Source of the DNA: Proteus mirabilis ATCC 29906
GTDB lineage: Bacteria > Pseudomonadota > Gammaproteobacteria > Enterobacterales > Enterobacteriaceae
Reading direction: 5' to 3'
Assembly: GCF_000160755.1 (NCBI RefSeq)
Contig: NZ_GG668580.1
Span: 46,781 to 110,780 of the forward strand
Length of the DNA: 64,000 nucleotides
Positions within the stretch are counted from its first letter, which is position 1, and each line of letters begins with the position of its first letter. Of the stretch, positions 42,188 to 52,537 are shown one piece after another. The position numbers were made by a program, and so were the translations under genes. Below the pieces are notes generated by a model. The model was not told where the DNA came from. It ran no database searches and worked only from the letters and a program-made list of their open reading frames with translations.

Positions 42188-42283
42188 TTATCCCGCAGCT
42201 AGATACGCAAGCTCCTCTTTAAATTTCTCAAGTCTTTTTTCATCATCAAAACGAGCGAGAGTTATGCAGTGTGGCAAGCATAG
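42188..42283 (-). pseudogene. Open-frame remnant next to the cspE islet
   Basis: On the minus strand a frame stays open for 31 codons to a stop at 42188-42190 and ends RFDDEKRLEKFKEELAYLAAG, which has the composition of a real, helical protein tail. It has no start codon, and an in-frame stop lies at 42284-42286. Its 5' side runs into the first copy of the 71-bp repeat. I do not recognise the family; it may be what is left of an earlier insert at this site. Confidence 0.3.
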
Positions 42284-42295
42284 TCACCCTAAGTA

Positions 42296-42366
42296 GCAAT
42301 GATGATGTTTAAATCCCCCCTGTATTTGACATAAAAAGACCCCCAATAATGGGTTGTCCAACTATT
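42296..42366. repeat. 71-bp direct repeat, left copy
   Basis: This segment is repeated at 43238-43308 with one mismatch (G at 42351, T at 43293). The similarity continues weakly for about 13 bp more. It contains one arm and the loop of the cspE terminator hairpin, but the other arm has decayed (ATTAGAG instead of ATTGGGG), so this copy no longer forms a terminator. Confidence 0.95.
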
Positions 42367-42562
42367 AGAGTATTTCAAATAGTATTTTTAAGAAAACAGT
42401 TTAATTTATTATTATCTATTTTCAATTTTTGTTATTTTTAGGTTTTTTATTATTGTTTTTGATGAGGGTTTTATATCTAATAAATGAAATTTTTTGTTGG
42501 TATCTTGATGATTTAATTGTTATTAAATTAATTCAATTATTTTTATAATAATGAGAAATTAA

Positions 42563-43051
42563 ATGCCTCACCATTCACATTACATTTTACATGATGAGCT
42601 TATTGGTTTTGATATCTTTAAATATATAGATATTAAATTTATTTTTTCCAATAATAGGAAAAGGAGTGTTATTTACAGGCTTATTTTTTGCCGAGATGAA
42701 AATTATCATTCATTAATTAATAAGTTATATGCCGAAAATATAAAAAATTTAACTATTAGTGTTGTTAGTTTTTATAATATAGAGACTGAAAACTATCAAA
42801 ATTGTGATATGTTTGATAAACCGCCAGATTCAATTAATTTGACATCATCAGAAACTCGGTATCTTTACATAACACTCATTGACATTATTCTTTTGATAGC
42901 ACAAACTGAAAAAATAGATATTTTGACTTTCCAAGCATACAGTGAAGAGCTCAGAAGAGTTTATATTCGATTAATTAATAAGTACGCTGAATCGAAAAAT
43001 TTAAATGTTTACGTTGAGGAGGCTTATTTTGTTATACAAACAAATATCTAA
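42563..43051 (+). CDS. Unknown protein in an AT-rich islet
   Basis: The 162-residue product is not recognised. It has a His-rich N-terminus (MPHHSHYILHDE), a central alpha/beta-like region, a long hydrophobic helix (YLYITLIDIILLIAQ) and a C-terminal part, TFQAYSEELRRVYIRLINKY then VEEAYFVIQ. That C-terminal part vaguely recalls GNAT-like phage proteins; this is a weak inference. Codons are very AT-rich compared with the neighbours, which suggests transfer. The ribosome binding site is weak. The last 23 bases overlap a 46-codon frame with a strong Shine-Dalgarno sequence. The pair lies between two copies of a 71-bp repeat. Confidence 0.7.
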   Translation: MPHHSHYILHDELIGFDIFKYIDIKFIFSNNRKRSVIYRLIFCRDENYHSLINKLYAENIKNLTISVVSFYNIETENYQNCDMFDKPPDSINLTSSETRYLYITLIDIILLIAQTEKIDILTFQAYSEELRRVYIRLINKYAESKNLNVYVEEAYFVIQTNI

Positions 43052-43169
43052 AAAGACAAACGACAATGTTGACTATAACGCTATTAAAGTCCAGAAAAAT
43101 GAGTTACTTCTTCGTTTTCAGCAGGCTAAAAAGAAGGCAGAACAAGATAGTCAGCTTTTAGTAAAATAG
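43029..43169 (+). CDS. Small 46-residue protein, second gene of the islet
   Basis: A TTG start at 43029 lies six bases after GAGGAGG (43016-43022), one of the best Shine-Dalgarno sequences in the window. The product begins MLYKQISKKTNDNVDYNAI and ends in a charged helix QQAKKKAEQDSQLLVK. It overlaps the 162-codon gene by 23 bp in another frame, so the two are probably translationally coupled. No family is recognised. Two small overlapping genes in an AT-rich islet fit a toxin-antitoxin or immunity-type pair, but nothing in the sequence proves this. Confidence 0.55.
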   Translation: MLYKQISKKTNDNVDYNAIKVQKNELLLRFQQAKKKAEQDSQLLVK

Positions 43170-43237
43170 TTTTAATTTATTTTAATAAATACTGTTCAGA
43201 AAGTGTCTGAAATGCTTCACCCGCTGACCATTGATTG

Positions 43238-43308
43238 GCAATGATGATGTTTAAATCCCCCCTGTATTTGACATAAAAAGACCCCCAATAATTGGTTGTC
43301 CAACTATT
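43238..43308. repeat. 71-bp direct repeat, right copy
   Basis: This copy matches 42296-42366 at 70 of 71 positions, offset by 942 bp. Here the terminator hairpin is intact and serves cspE, so this copy is likely the ancestral one. Confidence 0.95.
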
Positions 43309-43315
43309 GGGGGTC
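43275..43315 (-). terminator. cspE terminator
   Basis: On the minus strand GACCCCCAATA and TATTGGGGGTC pair perfectly over 11 bases around a 14-base loop and are followed by five T. It lies about 40 bp past the cspE stop. Confidence 0.9.
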
Positions 43316-43353
43316 ATTTCAAAAACGTTTTTTACTTTTGGAGAAGTCGTTAA

Positions 43354-43563
43354 TTAGATAGCGACAACGTTTGCAGCAGATGGCCCTTTCGCGCCGTCAG
43401 TAACTTCAAACTCTACCTTTTGACCTTCAGCAAGTGTTTTAAAACCTTCTGAAACAATAGCGGAAAAGTGGACGAACACATCTTTACTGCCATCTTCTGG
43501 AGTGATAAAACCAAAACCTTTAGTTTCGTTAAACCACTTAACGTTACCTTTTAATTTAGACAT
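43354..43563 (-). CDS. cspE: Cold-shock protein CspE
   Basis: The 69-residue OB-fold RNA chaperone has RNP1 (KGFGFI) and RNP2 (VFVHF) and is close to E. coli CspE ([20 protein letters not shown]). It destabilises RNA hairpins and can act as a transcription antiterminator. The ATG at 43563 gives the family length; an in-frame start at 43596 would add 11 unusual residues. TAAAGGTAAAC precedes the ATG. It is convergent with the islet genes. Confidence 0.96.
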   Translation of the reverse strand: MSKLKGNVKWFNETKGFGFITPEDGSKDVFVHFSAIVSEGFKTLAEGQKVEFEVTDGAKGPSAANVVAI

Positions 43564-43760
43564 CAAGTTTACCTTTAAAATAGAAAATAAACGCAAGCGT
43601 TTTGCGTTGGCTATAGTAAAACAAAAATGATGATTCGCTGTCCACAGTCTAGATCACGAAACGCGTATTTTTTTTCTGTTAAACGATTATTATTCAGACA
43701 AATCCCATAACTTAAGCCATTAATCACTTAAGAAATAGTGCTTAATACTTACAATATAAA

Positions 43761-44234
43761 CTATTCGTCAATATCCACTTTTTCATAGTGTAATAGCCAA
43801 CGTTTGATATCAAGTCCCCCAGTATAGCCTACTAACTTACCATTATGACCAATGACGCGATGGCAAGGAATAATTAACGAGATTGGGTTACGTGAATTTG
43901 CCATTCCTACCGCTCTGCAATAGTTGACGGAACCTAATGTAAGTGCCAACTTTTTATAACTCCAAATTTCACCATAAGGAATAGACTGTAAAGTCTGCCA
44001 AACGCGTATTTGAAATTCGGTTCCTTTAGGCGCTAGTGGCACTGAAAATAGGGTGCGTTTACCCGAAAAATACTCTTTTAACTGTTTTATACACAGGTCA
44101 ATTATGGCATTTGAATTAACTAACGCCTCTTTTTCACTAACAAAGTTAAGGCTGGTGATGCCATCATCATCTGCAGTAATGGATATATAAGGCTTTGGAA
44201 AACCTTTCGGCGTATTGAGATAATCTTGGTACAT
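43761..44234 (-). CDS. ogt: O6-methylguanine-DNA methyltransferase Ogt
   Basis: The 157-residue suicide repair protein takes methyl groups from O6-methylguanine and O4-methylthymine onto C124 in IIPCHRVIG. The helix-turn-helix segment PYGEIWSYKKLA and RAVGMANSRNP are present. It is slightly shorter than E. coli Ogt. It is divergent from nrdH. Confidence 0.93.
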   Translation of the reverse strand: MYQDYLNTPKGFPKPYISITADDDGITSLNFVSEKEALVNSNAIIDLCIKQLKEYFSGKRTLFSVPLAPKGTEFQIRVWQTLQSIPYGEIWSYKKLALTLGSVNYCRAVGMANSRNPISLIIPCHRVIGHNGKLVGYTGGLDIKRWLLHYEKVDIDE

Positions 44235-44378
44235 AATGTGTTCTCTATTGATTTGTCTGTATCATCAAGATTAAAACATGCTTTGTAAGTAAATCAATCA
44301 TCTAATTTTCTACTATACCTAATAAAAATTGCTCAAATGAGCGATAAGAAAATAAAATAAATCTGCTAACTGCTTAAT

Positions 44379-44397
44379 TTTAATAATAATCATTATC
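44379..44397. promoter_or_regulatory. Fur box upstream of nrdHIEF
   Basis: This 19-mer (TTTAATAATAATCATTATC) matches the Fur consensus at 16 of 19 positions. In E. coli Fur represses nrdHIEF, which is switched on in iron starvation; the same is inferred here. Confidence 0.8.
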
Positions 44398-44408
44398 AAA
44401 AATAAAAA

Positions 44409-44424
44409 ACACCATATCTAGTGT
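44409..44424. promoter_or_regulatory. NrdR box 1
   Basis: ACACCATATCTAGTGT fits the NrdR consensus acaCwATATwGtgt. Its centre is 31 bp, about three helical turns, from box 2, the usual spacing for NrdR pairs. Confidence 0.8.
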
Positions 44425-44439
44425 GGTTGAAAAAGAATA

Positions 44440-44455
44440 AACCTATATATAGTAT
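44440..44455. promoter_or_regulatory. NrdR box 2
   Basis: AACCTATATATAGTAT has the NrdR core CTATATATAG. With box 1 it would let NrdR repress nrdHIEF when dATP is high. Confidence 0.75.
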
Positions 44456-44515
44456 TTAAGTACTTTTCATTGTGACTGTGAGCAGACACATTCACATTTT
44501 TATAAGGGTTATTCT

Positions 44516-44740
44516 ATGTCTGTGATCCTCTATACCAAACCAAATTGTGTTCAATGCAGTGCAACCGAGCGCGCATTACAACAACAAAAAATTCCTTTCA
44601 CTGCGGTTGATCTCACCCAAGACACTCAAGCATTAGCAAAAATAGTTTCTATGGGATATCGCCAAGTACCAGTTGTCGTTAATGGTGACGAACATTGGTC
44701 TGGCTTCTGCCCAGATAAAATTCGTCAAATAGCGCGCTAA
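44516..44740 (+). CDS. nrdH: Glutaredoxin-like NrdH-redoxin
   Basis: The 74-residue redoxin reduces the NrdEF ribonucleotide reductase. The redox motif CVQC spans C11-C14, and WSGFCPDKI near the end is typical of NrdH. It is the first gene of nrdHIEF, 11 bp before nrdI, behind Fur and NrdR sites. Confidence 0.95.
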   Translation: MSVILYTKPNCVQCSATERALQQQKIPFTAVDLTQDTQALAKIVSMGYRQVPVVVNGDEHWSGFCPDKIRQIAR

Positions 44741-44751
44741 AGGAGCAACTT

Positions 44752-45156
44752 ATGCAATCGACTGCCCCTTTAATTTATTTCTCTAGTCGCTCAGAAAATT
44801 GTCACCGCTTCGTACAAAAACTTAATCTACAAGCGACAAGGATAAAAGAGGATGAACCACTACAAGCCACACAACCTTTTGTGTTGCTCTGCCCAACTTA
44901 TGGTGGCGGTGGCGTTAAAGGCGCAGTGCCTAAAGCGGTGATCCAGTTTTTAAATATTCCTGAAAATCGCCAATTAATACGCGGTGTTATTGCTTCAGGA
45001 AATACCAATTTTGGCTCTGCTTACGGCTTAGCAGGTGACATTATTGCACAAAAATGCCAAGTCCCTTTTCTCTATCGTTTTGAGTTACTTGGTACGCCTG
45101 AAGATGTTAAACGTGTAAAAACCGGATTAAGCACATTTTGGTCAGCTAGCAAATAA
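44752..45156 (+). CDS. nrdI: Flavodoxin-like NrdI
   Basis: The 134-residue flavoprotein supplies the oxidant that assembles the dimanganese tyrosyl radical in NrdF. FMN-loop features [17 protein letters not shown] and CPTYGGGG match NrdI. AAGGAGC precedes the ATG. Confidence 0.95.
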   Translation: MQSTAPLIYFSSRSENCHRFVQKLNLQATRIKEDEPLQATQPFVLLCPTYGGGGVKGAVPKAVIQFLNIPENRQLIRGVIASGNTNFGSAYGLAGDIIAQKCQVPFLYRFELLGTPEDVKRVKTGLSTFWSASK

Positions 45157-45184
45157 TGACTAAAAAGTGAATGAGATAAAAAAT

Positions 45185-48305
<3,121 letters not shown>

Positions 48306-48370
48306 CTAACCCTCTACAGTAAAAAATAGAATACATTCATATTAATTATGAATTAATCAATTAATATAAT

Positions 48371-48407
48371 GCACTGAAAAATAAAACTTATTTTTTAGTG
48401 CCTTTTT
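48371..48407 (+). terminator. Terminator after nrdF
   Basis: GCACTGAAAAATAA and TTATTTTTTAGTGC form a long stem (one wobble) around AAC, then C and five T. Confidence 0.85.
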
Positions 48408-48786
48408 ATTTGCTTGAAAAACAACCTTATTGTGTAATTTTTACCGTCCCATTAACCAGAATTATCAATTTTTTACGAATGATTTTTATGACTAGTTATC
48501 GATAACTTAAGATCACCCCTCAAAAAACATAAGATTTTTTAATGTTAATGCATTTTTTTCTATTTTTATTTTATCAGTATCTTTTTACATTTTTTTATTT
48601 TGTTGTTATTTCTATTGTGATGATAATTAAAATTAACATCTGAATAAAAATAATGTTATTTCATACAGTTAGTATGTTTTTTTTGACTTCTTTCTTTTCT
48701 ATAATTTTACTTTATTTAATTATTAATTATCAAAAAAAACCTAAAAAAATCACAAAATTATTTGTTTAATTATAATTAACATAGGG
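48408..48786 (+). other. Very AT-rich region upstream of proVWX
   Basis: This stretch is dominated by A and T runs and has no supported gene. In E. coli and Salmonella the proU region is silenced by H-NS binding to curved AT-rich DNA, so a similar osmoregulatory role is likely here. Confidence 0.45.
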
Positions 48787-48814
48787 TTGTCAGGCTTGTT
48801 CATTATGATAGGGT
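48787..48814 (+). promoter_or_regulatory. proVWX (proU) promoter
   Basis: TTGTCA (48787-48792) and TAGGGT (48809-48814) lie 16 bp apart, about 100 bp ahead of proV. The TTATGATAGGGTA context resembles my recollection of the E. coli proU promoter, whose -10 box is also TAGGGT. Confidence 0.6.
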
Positions 48815-48913
48815 AATTCCCCTACTAAAAATCTCAATTTAGGAAAAACAACAAACTAATTTATTAACATTTAATTTATTCCTTTCATATTTAAATAGGA
48901 AAATAGATATTGC

Positions 48914-50113
48914 ATGGCAATTAAACTCGAAGTAAAAAACCTATATAAAATATTTGGTGAGCACCCTAAACGTGCCTTTGAATTATTAGGATCTGGTATG
49001 AACAAAGACCAAATCTTTGATAAAACAGGGTTAACCGTTGGTGTGCAAAATGCCAATCTGGCCATTGAAGAAGGCGAAATATTTGTCATCATGGGATTAT
49101 CAGGCTCTGGTAAATCTACATTAGTGCGCCTTCTCAATCGTCTGATAGATCCCACTAAAGGCGAAGTCCTTATTGATGGTGAAAATATCACCACCATGTC
49201 TGATAAAGATTTACGACAAGTTCGACGTAAAAAAATCAGTATGGTGTTTCAATCATTCGCTTTAATGCCTCATATGAATGTACTCGATAATACAGCATTT
49301 GGTATGGAGCTTGCAGGCATTAGCAAAGAAGAGCGCTATGAAAAAGCCATGGCAGCATTAGAGCAAGTTAACTTAAGCTCTCATGCTCAATCTTGGCCGG
49401 ATGAGTTATCCGGTGGGATGCGACAACGTATTGGGCTTGCTCGTGCACTGGCCAATGATCCTGATATCTTATTAATGGATGAGGCATTCTCCGCACTTGA
49501 CCCATTAATCCGAACAGAAATGCAAGATGAGTTATTGAGCTTACAAGGTGATAAACAACGCACCATTGTATTTATTTCTCATGATCTGGATGAAGCCATG
49601 CGTATTGGTGATCGTATCGCGATTATGCAAGGCGGTGTGGTGGTACAAATCGGTACCCCTGATGAAATTCTTAATAACCCAGCCAATGATTATGTACGTA
49701 CCTTCTTCCGTGGCGTTGATATCAGTCATGTATTTAGCGCTAAAGATATTGCTAAACGTCGCCCAGAAACACTACTGCATATTGCGCCAGGTTTTGGTCC
49801 CCGTTCAGCATTAAAAGTACTGGAAGATGAAGATAGAAACTTTGGTTATTTAATTGAGCGAGGACGGAAATTTGCAGGTATTGTTTCTGTCACTTCTCTT
49901 GAAGAAGCATTAAAAGCGAAGCAACCTATTGGATCCGCTATTTTAACTGAACCTTGTGCGATTAATGGTGATACACCATTAAATGAACTGATTTCTACTG
50001 TTGCGCAATCTCCCTGTGCGATCCCTGTTATTGATGAAAAAAACCGTTATATCGGCTTAATTTCGAAAGGAATGTTGTTACAAGCACTGGATAAGGAGAC
50101 ACCAAATGAGTAA
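48914..50113 (+). CDS. proV: Glycine betaine/proline ABC transporter ATPase
   Basis: The 399-residue ATPase has Walker [10 protein letters not shown], signature ELSGGMRQR, Walker [13 protein letters not shown] and C-terminal tandem CBS domains (about 280-395) that sense ionic strength in related transporters. It opens proVWX and overlaps proW by eight bases. Confidence 0.97.
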   Translation: MAIKLEVKNLYKIFGEHPKRAFELLGSGMNKDQIFDKTGLTVGVQNANLAIEEGEIFVIMGLSGSGKSTLVRLLNRLIDPTKGEVLIDGENITTMSDKDLRQVRRKKISMVFQSFALMPHMNVLDNTAFGMELAGISKEERYEKAMAALEQVNLSSHAQSWPDELSGGMRQRIGLARALANDPDILLMDEAFSALDPLIRTEMQDELLSLQGDKQRTIVFISHDLDEAMRIGDRIAIMQGGVVVQIGTPDEILNNPANDYVRTFFRGVDISHVFSAKDIAKRRPETLLHIAPGFGPRSALKVLEDEDRNFGYLIERGRKFAGIVSVTSLEEALKAKQPIGSAILTEPCAINGDTPLNELISTVAQSPCAIPVIDEKNRYIGLISKGMLLQALDKETPNE

Positions 50114-51335
50114 GACAAATAACCAAGCCAATCCTTGGGAAGCGGACACTCAAGAAGCGGCAACAGAAAACGCCAATACAACACAAAATTCAGCGCAAGA
50201 AACGCATAACAACACAGATACAGACAATGATCCTTGGGCAACCACGGATAGCAACACTACTGATACCGACCCTTGGAGTAGTAGCGCTGGCGGTGATACC
50301 GGTGGAGCTGATGCTGATCCTTGGGGTACAGGGAGTGGCACTGACGGCAGTGATCTCTCTTCTGGTACTGATTGGCTAGATGCCATGCCAACAGAAAGTA
50401 CACCTGATCACTTTAATATTATGGATCCATTTAATCATACGCTGATCCCACTAGATTCTTGGGTAACGGATGGTATTGACTGGATTGTGCTGCATTTTCG
50501 TCCTATTTTCCAAGGGATACGCGTTCCAGTCGATTTAGTATTAGGTGGCTTTGAAAACTTTCTTACCTCAATGCCTGCACCTGTTGCGATTATTTTATTT
50601 TCACTGATTGCATGGCAACTTTCAGGTAAGGTGATGGGAATAAGCGCTTTTATTTCACTGATCTTAATCGGTGCTATTGGTGCATGGTCTGAAGCGATGA
50701 TAACCCTTGCATTAGTGCTGACCTCATTACTATTCTGCCTGATTATTGGTCTCCCCTTAGGGATATGGCTTGCACATAGTGACAGAGCATCAAAAATTGT
50801 CAGACCACTTTTAGATGCCATGCAAACAACCCCCGCTTTCGTTTACTTAGTACCTATCGTGATGTTATTCGGGATTGGTAACGTACCCGGTGTAGTTGTC
50901 ACGATTATTTTCGCCTTACCACCGATAGTGCGATTAACTATTTTAGGTATCAAACAAGTACCGGAAGATCTCATTGAGGCGGCTCAATCATTTGGGGCAA
51001 ATCCTCGACAAATGTTGTTTAAAGTACAATTACCGCTGGCAATGCCAACGATTATGGCTGGGGTAAACCAAACCTTAATGTTAGCACTGTCAATGGTTGT
51101 TATCGCATCAATGATAGCCGTTGGTGGTTTAGGTCAAATGGTATTACGTGGTATTGGTCGCCTAGATATGGGATTAGCGGCTGTAGGTGGTGCCGGTATT
51201 GTGATCCTCGCGATTATTCTTGACCGCTTAACTCAATCTTTAGGCCAAAATAGTCGCCTGAAAGGTAATAGACGCTGGTATATGACAGGCCCGATTGGTT
51301 TGATCTGCCGCCTGTTTGGTAAAAAAGCCGCATAA
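50106..51335 (+). CDS. proW: Glycine betaine/proline ABC permease with extended N-terminus
   Basis: The 409-residue permease matches E. coli ProW from [20 protein letters not shown] on, with the coupling loop [20 protein letters not shown]. The cytoplasmic N-terminal tail (about 100 residues) is rich in Asn, Thr, Asp and Gly and carries one NPW (9-11) and three DPW motifs (42-44, 55-57, 71-73). E. coli ProW (354 residues) has a shorter tail with NPW and AW motifs. Its ATG lies inside proV. Confidence 0.95.
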   Translation: MSKTNNQANPWEADTQEAATENANTTQNSAQETHNNTDTDNDPWATTDSNTTDTDPWSSSAGGDTGGADADPWGTGSGTDGSDLSSGTDWLDAMPTESTPDHFNIMDPFNHTLIPLDSWVTDGIDWIVLHFRPIFQGIRVPVDLVLGGFENFLTSMPAPVAIILFSLIAWQLSGKVMGISAFISLILIGAIGAWSEAMITLALVLTSLLFCLIIGLPLGIWLAHSDRASKIVRPLLDAMQTTPAFVYLVPIVMLFGIGNVPGVVVTIIFALPPIVRLTILGIKQVPEDLIEAAQSFGANPRQMLFKVQLPLAMPTIMAGVNQTLMLALSMVVIASMIAVGGLGQMVLRGIGRLDMGLAAVGGAGIVILAIILDRLTQSLGQNSRLKGNRRWYMTGPIGLICRLFGKKAA

Positions 51336-51388
51336 CTCATACTGGCAATAAGATTAACTAACAATCAAACATATTTATTCAATTAATA

Positions 51389-51430
51389 TAAGAGATAACA
51401 GTAGCACGACACAGCGACTATTATCTCTTA
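51389..51430 (+). other. Inverted repeat between proW and proX
   Basis: TAAGAGATAA (51389-51398) and TTATCTCTTA (51421-51430) are perfect 10-base inverted copies separated by 22 bases. No T tract follows. It could form an mRNA hairpin that affects processing or the ratio of ProX to ProVW. Confidence 0.6.
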
Positions 51431-51454
51431 CCCATCACAACAGAAGGAAAAACT

Positions 51455-52450
51455 ATGCGTAATCCAGTTCTCTGGGCAACAGTATTGTCCGCCACACTGA
51501 TAAGCACTCAGTTATCCGCTGCTGATTTACCCGGTAAAGGGGTTTCGGTTCAACCGGTACAAAGTACTATTTCTGAAGAAACTTTTCAGACACTCATTGT
51601 CAATAAAGCACTCGAAAAACTCGGCTACACAGTGCAACCCATTAAAGAAGTTGACTACAACGTAGCTTATTCTTCTATTGCTAATGGTGATGCCACTTTT
51701 ATGGCGGTTAGTTGGGTACCTTTGCATAACTCACAATATGAAGCCGCAGGTGGCGATAACACATTTTATCGTAAAGGTGATTATGTGGTTAATGCAGCCC
51801 AAGGTTACTTAATCGATAAAAAAACGGCTGAAAAATATAACATCACTAATATAGAGCAATTTAAAGATCCGAAAATTGCCAAATTATTTGATGCCAATGG
51901 TGATGGAAAAGCAGATTTAACCGGTTGTAACCCTGGCTGGGGTTGTGAAGAAGCTATTAATAATCACTTAAAAGCCTATGATTTAGAGAAATCAGTCACC
52001 CATAATCAGGGTAACTATGCGGCAATGATGGCAGATACCATTACTCGTTACAAAGAAGGTAAATCTATCTTCTATTATACTTGGACACCGTACTGGATAA
52101 GTGATGTATTAAAGCCGGGTAAAGATGTCGTTTGGCTACAAGTTCCCTTCTCTTCATTACCGGGAGATGACAAAACCGATACAACCTTACCCAATGGTAA
52201 AAACTACGGTTTCCCACCGAGTACAATGCATATCGCGACAAATAAAAAATGGGCCGAAGCCAACCCTGCTGCTGCTAAATTATTTGAAATAATGAAAGTT
52301 TCAGTGGCTGATATCAACGCCCAAAACTTACGTATGCATAATGGTCAAAAATCACAAGCAGATATTGAACGTCATGCTAACGCGTGGATCAAAGCACATC
52401 AAAAAACCTTTGATGGCTGGGTAGAAGAAGCGCGTAAAGCGGCTAATTAA
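51455..52450 (+). CDS. proX: Glycine betaine/proline periplasmic binding protein
   Basis: The 331-residue precursor has a signal peptide (about 1-22, ending LSAA) and the OpuAC-type substrate-binding fold. The mature start [19 protein letters not shown] and the segment VSWVPLHN with an aromatic cage match ProX. Two cysteines in [10 protein letters not shown] are those of E. coli ProX. A terminator lies just past the gene. Confidence 0.96.
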   Translation: MRNPVLWATVLSATLISTQLSAADLPGKGVSVQPVQSTISEETFQTLIVNKALEKLGYTVQPIKEVDYNVAYSSIANGDATFMAVSWVPLHNSQYEAAGGDNTFYRKGDYVVNAAQGYLIDKKTAEKYNITNIEQFKDPKIAKLFDANGDGKADLTGCNPGWGCEEAINNHLKAYDLEKSVTHNQGNYAAMMADTITRYKEGKSIFYYTWTPYWISDVLKPGKDVVWLQVPFSSLPGDDKTDTTLPNGKNYGFPPSTMHIATNKKWAEANPAAAKLFEIMKVSVADINAQNLRMHNGQKSQADIERHANAWIKAHQKTFDGWVEEARKAAN

Positions 52451-52476
52451 TAGTGATAATCCTTAAATAACGTCAA

Positions 52477-52509
52477 AGCAGAGCATTATTAATATGCTCT
52501 GCTTTTTTT
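52477..52509 (+). terminator. Terminator after proX
   Basis: AGCAGAGCAT (52477-52486) and ATGCTCTGCT (52494-52503) form a perfect 10-base stem followed by seven T. Confidence 0.9.
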
Positions 52510-52537
52510 ATCTTATGGCTGTTGTCCTGTTGTCTAA

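Noticed and set aside
50150..50386. 78-codon minus-strand frame opposite the ProW tail
   Set aside because: It mirrors the low-complexity DPW tail of proW and has no independent support.
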